Shown here in pieces: positions 43,623-51,822 of a DNA stretch of 64,000 bases. The notes below the pieces were generated by a model. It did no database searches, was not told where the DNA came from, and was given only the letters and a program-made list of their open reading frames with translations. This DNA is from Streptomyces diastaticus subsp. diastaticus. Lineage in GTDB: Bacteria > Actinomycetota > Actinomycetes > Streptomycetales > Streptomycetaceae. The translations under genes were made by a program, and so were the position numbers. Every line of letters starts with the position of its first letter. Within the stretch, counting starts at the first letter, position 1. The stretch covers positions 2,170,001 through 2,234,000 of the forward strand of contig NZ_BLLN01000005.1 of assembly GCF_011170125.1 (NCBI RefSeq). The letters are read 5' to 3'.

Positions 43623-43693
43623 GGCACTCCTAGCTTCGTGACGCTTCTCGGCTGCTGCTCCGGGGAAACCGCCGCGGGGACGGTCCCGTGGGC

Positions 43694-44764
43694 TCAGGTG
43701 GATCTGCGGCCCCGGGCCAGGTAGCGCTGGGCCACCACGACCACCACGAGGAAGCCGCCGCTGACCACCGACTGGTACGAGGAGTTGAGCGAGCCGATCT
43801 GGTTGATGAGGTTCTGGATGACGGCGAGCAGCAGGACGCCCCACAGGGTGCCGCTGACCGATCCGGCGCCGCCGGTCAGCAGGGTGCCGCCGATGACGAC
43901 CGCCGAGATGGCGTCGAGTTCCATGCCCACGCCGAGGATGGTGACACCGGAGTGGAGCCGGGCCGCGTTGAGGGCCCCCGCGAATCCGGCGAGCAGTCCG
44001 CTGAGCGTGTAGACGAGCACCTTGGTGCGGGCCACCGGCAGCCCCATCAGGGTGGCGGCGTCGCTGGAGCCGCCCACCGCGAAGAGGCCCTGCCCGAACG
44101 GGGTCCGCTGGAGCAGCAGCCCGCCCCCGCCGAACAGCGCCAGCGCGAGGAACAGCGGCACGCCGAATCCCCAGACGGTGCCCCCGCCGAGCCAGGAGAA
44201 CGCGGAGTCCTTCGGCACGAGGTACGTGGTGGCGCCCTCGTCGGTGAAGGCGAGGAGCAGGCCGCGGGCGCCGAGCAGGGTGGCGAGGGTGACGATGAAC
44301 GGGGCGAGGCCGGCCCGGCCGATGAGCAGGCCGTTGACGAGGCCGATGCCGCCGCAGACCAGCAGGGGGACGAGCAGGGCGGGCAGCAGGCCCCATGGGG
44401 AGGCCCAGGCGGCGAGTACCCCGCCGAGGGCGAAGACGGAGCCGACGGAGAGGTCGATGCCGCCGGTGATGATGACCAGCGTCATGCCGAGCGCGACGAT
44501 CGCCAGGAAGCTGGCCTGCACGGTGACGCCGCGCGCGTTGTCGAGGGTGGCGAAGGACGGGTAGAGCAGCGAGGCGACGAGGATCACCGCGAGCAGCACG
44601 GCGAGGACGCCCTGGCGCTGGACGAGGCCGAGGAGGCGCTCGCGGCGGCCGGGGTCCTCGGTCCCGGCCCGGACCGAGGGGGCACCGGCGAGGGGCGCGG
44701 GGGCCGCCTTCGCGCGGGCGGGGGCGGGGGCGGCGGTCTGCTCCGCCGGGCGGGGTGCGTTCAT
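43694..44764 (-). CDS. sugar ABC transporter permease (YjfF/RbsC-like)
   Basis: 356 aa, about 8-10 membrane helices, preceded by a 45-residue Ala/Pro-rich cytosolic region. The signature GITGG-like segment VIITGGIDLSVGSVFAL and the later ISAVVIGGTLLTGGAGSVSGTLWG identify RbsC-type permeases. Second of two non-identical permeases, as in YtfT-YjfF. Overlaps the preceding permease by 4 bp (ATGA). Confidence 0.9.
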   Translation of the reverse strand: MNAPRPAEQTAAPAPARAKAAPAPLAGAPSVRAGTEDPGRRERLLGLVQRQGVLAVLLAVILVASLLYPSFATLDNARGVTVQASFLAIVALGMTLVIITGGIDLSVGSVFALGGVLAAWASPWGLLPALLVPLLVCGGIGLVNGLLIGRAGLAPFIVTLATLLGARGLLLAFTDEGATTYLVPKDSAFSWLGGGTVWGFGVPLFLALALFGGGGLLLQRTPFGQGLFAVGGSSDAATLMGLPVARTKVLVYTLSGLLAGFAGALNAARLHSGVTILGVGMELDAISAVVIGGTLLTGGAGSVSGTLWGVLLLAVIQNLINQIGSLNSSYQSVVSGGFLVVVVVAQRYLARGRRST

Positions 44765-45777
44765 CGGGACCGGCGCTCCCGGGCGATGTGGACGGCGGCG
44801 ACGATGATGGCCGCCTGGGCGATCTGGGCGGTGGAGTCGGGCAGGTCGTGTTTGACGAGGGTGGCGCGGAGGAGCTGCATCAGCACGGCTCCGGCGACGG
44901 TGCCGAGCACCCGGACGGAGCCGCCGCTGAGCGGGGTGCCGCCGACGACGACGGCGGTGATGGCGGAGAGTTCCATCAGGGTGCCGAGCGAGGACGGGTC
45001 ACTGGCGGTGAGCCGGGCGGTGGCGAGGACGCCGGCCAGGGCCGCGAAGGTGCCGCAGAGGACGTAGACGCCGGTCAGGACGCGTTTGACGGGGAGTCCG
45101 GCGAGCACGGCGGCCTCGCGGTTGCCGCCGACGGCGACGATCTGGCGGCCGAAGGTGGTGCGGGCGACCAGGAAGGCCACGGCGAGGGCGAGTCCGGCGG
45201 CGACGAGGACGACGACGGGGACGCCGAGCAGGCTCGCGGTGCCCAGCGAGAGCAGGTCGGGGTTGATGATCTGCTTGAGCCGGCCGTCGGCGAGGACCAG
45301 GGCCAGGCCCCGCCCGCCGACGAAGAGGGCGAGGGTGGCGACGATGGGCTGGAGCCCGACCACCGACACCAGGACGCCGTTGACCAGCCCGGTGACGGCT
45401 CCGGCGAGCAGCGCCAGCACCAGCGCCGGGACGAGTCCGTGGCCGAGGTAGAGCGGCAGCAGCGCGGCGGCCAGCGCCATCGCGGAGCCGACCGACAGGT
45501 CGACGCCCTCGGTGCCGATGACCAGGGCCATGCCGAGCGCCACGATGACGACCGGGGCGACCTGGACGAGCTGGGTGGTGAGATTGCCGGTGGTCAGGAA
45601 GCGGTCGGTGAACAGGGCGTTGAAGAGCAGCAGTACACCGACGGCGACGTACACGCCGTACGCCTGGTACCAGGCCGGGTCGCGGTACCAGGGCCGGGCC
45701 CGGCCGGCGGCCGGCGAGGACGGTGCGGACGCGGGCGGCGCGGCGGGACCGGGTGCGGTGGCGGGGGCCTGGGTCAT
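44761..45777 (-). CDS. sugar ABC transporter permease (YtfT/RbsC-like)
   Basis: 338 aa, multi-pass. ALVIGTEGVDLSVGSAMALAA and ISAITAVVVGGTPLSGGSVRVLGTVAG are the two RbsC-type signatures. It forms the heteromeric membrane channel with the permease encoded next. The start overlaps the ATPase stop by 4 bp, so stoichiometry is set by translational coupling. Confidence 0.9.
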   Translation of the reverse strand: MTQAPATAPGPAAPPASAPSSPAAGRARPWYRDPAWYQAYGVYVAVGVLLLFNALFTDRFLTTGNLTTQLVQVAPVVIVALGMALVIGTEGVDLSVGSAMALAAALLPLYLGHGLVPALVLALLAGAVTGLVNGVLVSVVGLQPIVATLALFVGGRGLALVLADGRLKQIINPDLLSLGTASLLGVPVVVLVAAGLALAVAFLVARTTFGRQIVAVGGNREAAVLAGLPVKRVLTGVYVLCGTFAALAGVLATARLTASDPSSLGTLMELSAITAVVVGGTPLSGGSVRVLGTVAGAVLMQLLRATLVKHDLPDSTAQIAQAAIIVAAVHIARERRSR

Positions 45778-47399
45778 CGGGGCTCGGCCTCCTCGGCGGG
45801 GCGGGGGGTGGGGGCGCCGTCGGCGAGGATCTCCAGCAGGGCGGGTTCGGTGACGGCGTCGCCGGCGAGTTCCCCGGCGAGGCAGCCGGCGCGCAGCACG
45901 ACGACGCGGTCGGCGCCCTCGATCAGCTCCTCGATGTCGGAGGAGATGAGCAGGACGGCCAGCCCCTCCCGGGCCAGTTCGTCGATGAGCCCCCGCACCT
46001 CGGCCTTGGCGCCGACGTCGATGCCCCGCGTCGGCTCGTCGAGCAGCAGGACGCGCGGTTGCAGGCAGAGCCAGCGGGCGAGGAGCACCTTCTGCTGGTT
46101 GCCACCGGAGAGTTCGCCGACCTTCTGCTCGGGGCTGGACGCCTTGATGCGCAGCCGCCGCATGAAGATCTCCACGACCCGGTCCTGCCGGGCCCGGGAG
46201 ACGATCCCGGCGCGGGAGAGCCGGGGCAGCGCGGCCAGCACGATGTTCTCCCGCACGGAGAGCCCCGGCACGATCCCCTCCGCCTTGCGGTCCTCGGGCA
46301 GCATGCTGATCCCGTGGGCGATGGCGGCGGCCGGGGTGACCCGGCGCAGCACCTTCCCGGCCACGGTGACCTCGCCGGAGTCCAGGGCGAGGCCCCCGGC
46401 GAGCGCCTTGGCGGTCTCGCTGCGGCCGGAGCCGAGCAGCCCGCCGAGCCCCAGCACCTCCCCGGCGTGGAGCGAGAGCGAGACCTCGTCGAGCTGGTGG
46501 CGGCGGGTGAGGCCGTCGGCGGTGAGGACGGGGGTGCGGGCGGCGGCGTGCCCGTCGGCGGCGAAGCCGGCGACACCGTCCCGGCGGACCTCGGCCATGT
46601 CCCGGCCGAGCATCATCGAGACCAGCCGCGTCCGCTCCAGGCCGGCCAGCGGCCCGGTGTGGATGTGGCGGCCGTCGCGCAGCACGGTGACCCGGTCGCA
46701 GATCCGGTACAGCTCGTCCATCCGGTGGCTGACGTAGACCACGGCCACGTCGCGGCCGCGCAGCTCCTCGATGACCCGGAAGAGGGTCTCGACCTCGCGG
46801 GGTTCGAGTGAGGAGGTGGGCTCGTCCATGACGACGACCCGGGCGCGGACCGAGACGGCCCGGGCGAGCGCCACCATCTGCTGGGTGCCGAGCCCCAGGG
46901 TGTGCAGCGGACGGCGCGGGTCGACCCGGACGCCGAAGCCGTCGAGGAGGGCGGCGGCCTCGCGGTTCATCCGGGGGAAGTCGATGAGCTTCAGGCGGGT
47001 GCGCGGTTCGCGGCCGAGGAAGATGTTGCGGGCCACGCTCATCAGCGGGACGAGGTTGACCTCCTGGTAGATCGTGGAGATGCCCGCCTGCTGCGCCTCG
47101 AAGGGCCGCTGGAAGCGGACCGGCTCCCCGGCCAGGCTCAGTTCGCCCGCGTCGGGCCGGTGGACGCCGGTCAGCACCTTGATGAGGGTGGACTTGCCCG
47201 CGCCGTTCTCGCCGACCAGCGCGTGCACCTCACCGGCCCGCAGGTCGAAGGAGACGTCGTCGAGGGCGACGACCCCGGGGAACCGCTTGCCGATCCCCCG
47301 CGCCCGGAGGACCGGGGTCCCGGCCGCCGGGGCGGTCGGCGCGCCGCCGGGGCCGGTCTCCTTCCGCACCCCGGGGGTGGCTGCTTCGGGTGGTGCCAT
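45774..47399 (-). CDS. sugar ABC transporter ATPase, double cassette (YtfR/RbsA-like)
   Basis: 541 aa with two fused ABC cassettes. First: Walker A GENGAGKST, Walker B VVMDEPTSSLE. Second: degenerate Walker A GLLGSGRSE, signature LSGGNQQKV and Walker B LLLDEPTRGIDVG. This is the RbsA/MglA/YtfR type used with LacI-type binding proteins. Cytosolic, peripheral to the membrane. ATG 47399. Lies 73 bp after the binding-protein gene. Confidence 0.92.
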   Translation of the reverse strand: MAPPEAATPGVRKETGPGGAPTAPAAGTPVLRARGIGKRFPGVVALDDVSFDLRAGEVHALVGENGAGKSTLIKVLTGVHRPDAGELSLAGEPVRFQRPFEAQQAGISTIYQEVNLVPLMSVARNIFLGREPRTRLKLIDFPRMNREAAALLDGFGVRVDPRRPLHTLGLGTQQMVALARAVSVRARVVVMDEPTSSLEPREVETLFRVIEELRGRDVAVVYVSHRMDELYRICDRVTVLRDGRHIHTGPLAGLERTRLVSMMLGRDMAEVRRDGVAGFAADGHAAARTPVLTADGLTRRHQLDEVSLSLHAGEVLGLGGLLGSGRSETAKALAGGLALDSGEVTVAGKVLRRVTPAAAIAHGISMLPEDRKAEGIVPGLSVRENIVLAALPRLSRAGIVSRARQDRVVEIFMRRLRIKASSPEQKVGELSGGNQQKVLLARWLCLQPRVLLLDEPTRGIDVGAKAEVRGLIDELAREGLAVLLISSDIEELIEGADRVVVLRAGCLAGELAGDAVTEPALLEILADGAPTPRPAEEAEPR

Positions 47400-47472
47400 G
47401 GGCTGCTGACCTTCCGGTGCGCGGGGCGGCTTCAGGGGTACGGGCGGGCCGGACGGCGGGCTCGCCCGGGGA

Positions 47473-48555
47473 TCAGTAGGCGCCGCCGAGCGACTCCTCG
47501 GCGTTCTCCTGGTCGTACTCCCGGTCGGTGATCAGCACGTTCTCCGGGATCGGCTCTCCGGCGTAGAACTTCTCGGCGGTGGCGAAGGCGAGCGGGCCGA
47601 ACCGCGGGTTGGACTCGATGACGGCGTTCATCTCGCCCTTGGCGAGGGCCTGGACGGCGTTGCGGGTGCCGTCGACGGAGACGATCTTGACGTCCTCGCC
47701 GGGCTTCTTGTTGTTGGCCTTGAGGGCGGTGACGGCCCCGAGGCCCATCTCGTCGTTCTCGGCGTAGACGCCGGTGATGCCGGGCTTGGACTGGATGAGC
47801 TGCTCCATCACCTGCTGGCCCTTGTCGCGGGCGAACTCACCGGTCTGCTGGGCGACGATCCTCAGGTCCGGCGCCTTCTCCTTCACCCGGTCCACGAAGC
47901 CCTTGGTGCGGTCGGTGGTGACGTTGTTGCCGGAGGCGCCGAGGAGGATCGCGACCTCGCCCTTGCCGCCGGTCGCCTCGATCATCGCGTCGGCCGCCCG
48001 CTCGCCCTGCTCCACGAAGTCAGAGCCGAGGAAGGAGAGGTAGTCCTCGCACGCCTCGGCGTTGACCTTACGGTCGATGGTGAGGACCGGGACCTTCTTG
48101 GCGGCGGCGGCCTTGAACGCGGGCTCGAGTCCGTCGGAGTTGAGTGGCGCGACGATCAGGAACTGGGCGCCCTGCGCGAGCATGTCCTGGATGTCGCTGA
48201 TCTGCTTGGGCAGTTGCGACTGGGCGTTGGTGGTGAGCAGCTTCTTGACTCCGGCCTTGGCCGCCTCGTCCTTGATCGACTGCGTCTCGGCGATCCGGAA
48301 CGGGTTGGCCTCCTTCTCCGACTGGGAGAAGCCCACCACGGCGTCCTTGAGGTCGAGTCTGGGCGCCCCGTAGGTCTCCAGGGAACAGCCCTTCCCGGAG
48401 GTGCCGGCGGGCCGGGTGGCCTGGGCGCCCGCGGCCGCGTCGCCCTTCGAGGTGTCGGCCGTCTCCGGTTTGGAGCAGCCGGAGGCGGCCAGCGTGGCCG
48501 TGGCGGCGAGCAGGCAGGCCAGGGCGAGAGTGCGGGTGCGGCGCGGGGTGTTCAT
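47473..48555 (-). CDS. sugar-binding lipoprotein of ABC transporter (YtfQ-like)
   Basis: 360 aa. Lipobox AASGC with lipidated Cys27, then a type-1 periplasmic-binding fold. VGFSQSEKEANPFRIAETQS, FLIVAPLNSDGLEPAFKAA, ASGNNVTTDRTKGFVDRV, FARDKGQQVMEQLI and GVYAENDEMGLGAV align by eye with E. coli galactofuranose-binding YtfQ along its whole length. ATG 48555 has AAGGAG at 10 nt. First gene of the minus-strand operon; its promoter overlaps operator 1, giving a leader of about 360 nt. The pyranose/furanose preference is inferred. Confidence 0.88.
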   Translation of the reverse strand: MNTPRRTRTLALACLLAATATLAASGCSKPETADTSKGDAAAGAQATRPAGTSGKGCSLETYGAPRLDLKDAVVGFSQSEKEANPFRIAETQSIKDEAAKAGVKKLLTTNAQSQLPKQISDIQDMLAQGAQFLIVAPLNSDGLEPAFKAAAAKKVPVLTIDRKVNAEACEDYLSFLGSDFVEQGERAADAMIEATGGKGEVAILLGASGNNVTTDRTKGFVDRVKEKAPDLRIVAQQTGEFARDKGQQVMEQLIQSKPGITGVYAENDEMGLGAVTALKANNKKPGEDVKIVSVDGTRNAVQALAKGEMNAVIESNPRFGPLAFATAEKFYAGEPIPENVLITDREYDQENAEESLGGAY

Positions 48556-48708
48556 CCTCGAACGCTCCTTGGGCGGGCCGGGAGGCTGTCAGGGCGGGAC
48601 GGGCGTACGCCGCACGGCCGGGCGGCGGGGGCCATGGCCCGGCGTGCGGGGACGGGCGGCGGTACGGACGGTGCGCGGGCCCGACGCGGCCGCGCGGCGG
48701 CGTCGGGC

Positions 48709-48774
48709 GGTCGTACGGGCGGTGCGGCGGTACGCGGTGCGGGTCGTACGGGCGGAGCGGTCGTACGCGGTGCG
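48709..48774. repeat. 33-bp direct tandem duplication in the transport-operon leader
   Basis: Units 48709-48741 and 48742-48774 abut and match at 30 of 33 positions; each contains GGTCGTACGGGCGG and GTACGCGGTGCG. A diverged partial copy begins near 48661. Inside the transcribed leader if the promoter at 48.95 kb is used. Confidence 0.75.
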
Positions 48775-48915
48775 GTGGCACGCAGTGCTGGGCCGGGCGG
48801 CGGGCCGACCCGCCGGGGGCGGGGCGGTGCAGGGGCGCCGCCCCGGCACGCGCCACCTGGGCCCGATTGCCGAAACTCCCTGGCCCGGCGGCGAGTTCGG
48901 GCCGTCCGGCGGCGC

Positions 48916-48933
48916 GATTTACAACGTTATACA
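48916..48933. promoter_or_regulatory. LacI-type operator 1
   Basis: GATTTACAACGTTATACA, centred on AACGTT. It is 15/18 identical to operator 2 and overlaps the -10 box of the transport-operon promoter, so binding would block initiation. Confidence 0.75.
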
Positions 48934-48954
48934 GGCGGCCGGTCATGGCGGCAA
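48926..48954 (-). promoter_or_regulatory. promoter of the sugar ABC transport operon
   Basis: On the minus strand, TTGCCG (48954-48949) and TATAAC (48931-48926) at exactly 17 bp. -10 matches 5/6 and -35 matches 4/6. It points to the binding-protein gene at 48555. Confidence 0.65.
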
Positions 48955-49074
48955 GACCGTCGCCGGGAGATTTCCCCGAGCCCGGCCAGGCCCCTTCGGG
49001 GCCCTCTACGGCGGGGCGACGGGGCCTCACCCCCGCCCCTGCCGGATCTCTGGACAGCCGCCGCACACCGTGCT

Positions 49075-49102
49075 GTCATACCGCCGAGCGCCGGATTTCC
49101 AA
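49075..49102 (-). promoter_or_regulatory. second candidate minus-strand promoter at operator 2
   Basis: TTGGAA (49102-49097) and TATGAC (49080-49075) with 16-bp spacing on the minus strand; its -35 lies inside operator 2. Weaker than the promoter at 48.95 kb. Confidence 0.35.
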
Positions 49103-49111
49103 CGTTGCACA
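49094..49111. promoter_or_regulatory. LacI-type operator 2
   Basis: GATTTCCAACGTTGCACA, centre CCAACGTTG nearly palindromic; 178 bp from operator 1, 257 bp upstream of the glycosidase start. Spacing would allow a repression loop. Confidence 0.72.
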
Positions 49112-49367
49112 ACCGGCCCCGGCCCCGCCGCCGCACCGGCACGGGGCACGGTCCGCCCTGCCCGGCGCCGCGAGCCGCACCGCCGCACCACGCCAGAGCC
49201 GCAGCAACGCGCCCTGCCCGTCCCCACCCGTCCGGGGCACGCCGCGCCCGGATCCGTCCCGGGCCTCACCCGGCGCCCGGGCCGTGCCCCGTCCCGTACC
49301 TCCTCGCAGGACCGCTCCCGGCCGACCGGCCGGGGCGCCCCCCACCGCCCGAGAAGGAGACCGACCG

Positions 49368-51746
49368 GTGACCGACACCCGCACCCCCGACCCCGGCCAG
49401 GGCGGCCGCCCCCGCTCACGGCCCTGGCGGCGGCTGACCACCGCGCTCGCCGCCTGCGCCCTGGCCGCCACCGGCCTGGCCGCGACGCCCGCCGGCGCCG
49501 CCGGCCAGGCCGCCTGGGAACCCGTGCCCGCCCCCATGACCACCCCGTGGACCGACCAGGTGCCGGTCGACGACCCGCTCCCGGAGTACCCGCGTCCGCA
49601 GCTGACCCGCCCCGACTGGGCCGGCCTCAACGGCCTGTGGGACTTCGCGGTCACCGACGCCGACGCGGGCGTCCCCGACTCCTTCGACGAGCAGATCCGC
49701 GTGCCGTTCGTGGCCGAGTCGGCGCTCTCCGGCATCCAGCGGAAGATCACCCCCGACGACAAGCTCTGGTACCAGCGGGAGTTCACCGTCCCCGAGGACT
49801 GGGACGGCCGGGATGTGAAGCTCAACTTCGGCGGCTCCGACTGGCAGACCACGGTCTGGGTCAACGGCGAGAAGGCCGGGGAGCACAAGGGCGGCTTCGA
49901 CGCCTTCGACTTCACCGTCACCGACCACCTGGAGGCGGGCGCCAACACCGTCACCGTCTCGGTCTGGGACCCGACCCAGCACGGTGGCGGCGCCGTCGGC
50001 AAGCAGCGCCAGGACGACGAGCACGACATCGAGCCGCACCCGGGCGGCGGCATCTGGTACACCGCCGCCTCCGGCATCTGGCAGACGGTGTGGCTGGAGC
50101 CGGTCGCGCCCGCCCACATCACCCGCCTCGACCTCACCCCCGAGCTGGGCGACGAGACCCTGCGCGCCACCGTGCACGCCGAGGGCGCCGAGGGACGCGA
50201 GGTGAGGGTCACCGTCCTCGACGGCGGGAAGGAGGTCGGCACGGCCACCGGCGCGGCCGGCGAGGAGCTGTCGGTCTCCGTCCCCGACCCGCGCCTGTGG
50301 TCCCCGGACGACCCGTTCCTCTACGACGTGCGGGCGGAACTGCCGCCGGCGGGCGACGCCCCGGGCGACGAGGTCGGCAGCTACGCCGGGATGCGCTCGA
50401 TCGGCCTGAAGAAGATCGACGGCGTCCAGCGCCCGGTCCTGAACGGCGAGTTCGTCTTCCAGACCGGCACCCTGGACCAGGGCTACTGGCCGGACGGCCT
50501 CTACACCGCGCCGACCGACGAGGCCCTCAAGTACGACCTCCAGGCCCACAAGGACCTCGGCTTCAACATGGTCCGCAAGCACATCAAGGTGGAGCCGCAG
50601 CGCTGGTTCCACTGGGCCGACAAGCTGGGCCTGCTGGTCTGGCAGGACATGCCGTCGATGGACACCGGCAAGGTCCCGGACGCGGCCGCCCGGAAGCAGT
50701 GGGAGAAGGAGTACCACCGGATCATCGACCAGCACCGCTCGTCGCCGTCGGTCGTCATGTGGGTCAACCAGAACGAGGGCTGGGGCCAGTACGACCAGGC
50801 CCGCATCGCCGACGAGGTCAAGGCGGCCGACCCCTCCCGCCTGGTCAACAACATGAGCGGGGTCAACTGCTGCGGCGCGGTCGACGGCGGCAACGGCGAC
50901 GTGGTCGACAACCACGTCTACGTCGGCCCCGGCAACACCGCCCCCGAGCCTGGCCGGGCCGCGGTCCTCGGCGAGTTCGGCGGCCTGGGGCTGCGCACCG
51001 AGGGCCACGAGTGGTACCCGGGCGGCGGCTTCAGCTACGAGGACCAGGCCGACACGGCGGCGCTGAACGACCGCTTCACCGGGCTCCTCGACGGCATCCG
51101 CCAGGGCCAGATGCCGGCCGGCCTCTCCGCCTCCGTCTACACCGAGATCACCGACGTGGAGAACGAGGTCAACGGCCTGCTCACCTACGACCGACAGGTC
51201 GTCAAGGTCGACCAGGACCGGGTCCGCGCCGCCAACCAGGCGCTGATCGACGCCTCCCGCGACCTGCCCGGCGCGGTCACCCTGCCCACCGGCGAGAACC
51301 GCTCCCTGCGGGTCACCACCGAGGGCCACACCGAGAGGTTCCTCCGCCACGAGGACGGCCTCGCCTGGACCGCCCCGGTCACCGAGGAGAGCGGCGCCAC
51401 CCTCAAGGCCGACGCCACCTACAAGGTGGTCCCCGGCCTCGGTGACGAGACCTGCTACTCGCTCGAATCCCGGAACCACCCGGGTGAGTACCTGCGCCAC
51501 CGCGAGTCCCGGGTCCGCCGCGACGCCGACGACGGCACCCGGCTGTTCGAGGCCGACGCGACCTGGTGCGCCGTCCCCGGCGAGGGCGGCGTCCGCCTCT
51601 CCAGCCTCAACATGTCCGGCAGCTACCTGCGCCACCACGACTCCGAGGTCTGGCTCGCCACCCCCGGCGGCAAGCAGCCCTACGACACCCTGAGCAAGTT
51701 CACCGCCGACACCACCTGGGCCCTGGAAGCCCCCTGGGCCCCCTGA
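49368..51746 (+). CDS. secreted GH2 glycoside hydrolase with C-terminal AbfB (CBM42) domain
   Basis: 792 aa. Signal peptide with RPWRRLTTALAA (Arg pair, possibly Tat) cut near residue 46-50. GH2 sugar-binding domain, Ig-like domain and TIM barrel follow; acid/base Glu470 in NQNEGWG and nucleophile Glu536 in LGEFGG. The last 145 residues (SLESRNHPGEYLRHR, LFEADATW, SSLNMSGSYLRHHDSEVWL) are an AbfB domain, known to bind arabinofuranose side chains. GH2 members include beta-galactosidases, and I recall Streptomyces GH2 beta-D-galactofuranosidases. GTG 49368 has GAAGGAGA at 7 nt. Divergent from the furanose-type ABC operon. Confidence 0.9.
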   Translation: MTDTRTPDPGQGGRPRSRPWRRLTTALAACALAATGLAATPAGAAGQAAWEPVPAPMTTPWTDQVPVDDPLPEYPRPQLTRPDWAGLNGLWDFAVTDADAGVPDSFDEQIRVPFVAESALSGIQRKITPDDKLWYQREFTVPEDWDGRDVKLNFGGSDWQTTVWVNGEKAGEHKGGFDAFDFTVTDHLEAGANTVTVSVWDPTQHGGGAVGKQRQDDEHDIEPHPGGGIWYTAASGIWQTVWLEPVAPAHITRLDLTPELGDETLRATVHAEGAEGREVRVTVLDGGKEVGTATGAAGEELSVSVPDPRLWSPDDPFLYDVRAELPPAGDAPGDEVGSYAGMRSIGLKKIDGVQRPVLNGEFVFQTGTLDQGYWPDGLYTAPTDEALKYDLQAHKDLGFNMVRKHIKVEPQRWFHWADKLGLLVWQDMPSMDTGKVPDAAARKQWEKEYHRIIDQHRSSPSVVMWVNQNEGWGQYDQARIADEVKAADPSRLVNNMSGVNCCGAVDGGNGDVVDNHVYVGPGNTAPEPGRAAVLGEFGGLGLRTEGHEWYPGGGFSYEDQADTAALNDRFTGLLDGIRQGQMPAGLSASVYTEITDVENEVNGLLTYDRQVVKVDQDRVRAANQALIDASRDLPGAVTLPTGENRSLRVTTEGHTERFLRHEDGLAWTAPVTEESGATLKADATYKVVPGLGDETCYSLESRNHPGEYLRHRESRVRRDADDGTRLFEADATWCAVPGEGGVRLSSLNMSGSYLRHHDSEVWLATPGGKQPYDTLSKFTADTTWALEAPWAP

Positions 51747-51764
51747 CCGCCCCCACGGGAAGCG

Positions 51765-51804
51765 GCCCCGCCCCCGGTACAGGTCCTGGTACCGGGGGCG
51801 GGGC
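51765..51804. terminator. bidirectional terminator after the GH2 gene
   Basis: Perfect 16-bp stem (51765-51780 with 51789-51804), 8-nt loop, between convergent genes. Confidence 0.8.
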
Positions 51805-51822
51805 ACGACCTGCTCGGGCTGC

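Larger units (their letters stand above)
48556..49367. other. 812-bp divergent control region of the sugar locus
   Basis: No coding frame with proper codon bias. Holds a 33-bp tandem duplication (48709-48774), a strong promoter for the transport operon (48926-48954), operator 1 (48916-48933) and operator 2 (49094-49111). Confidence 0.7.

Noticed and set aside
48401..51445. A 1,014-codon plus-strand frame through the sugar control region and GH2 gene
   Set aside because: Runs out of frame through the GH2 gene; its translation is Arg-Gly-rich with no domain.
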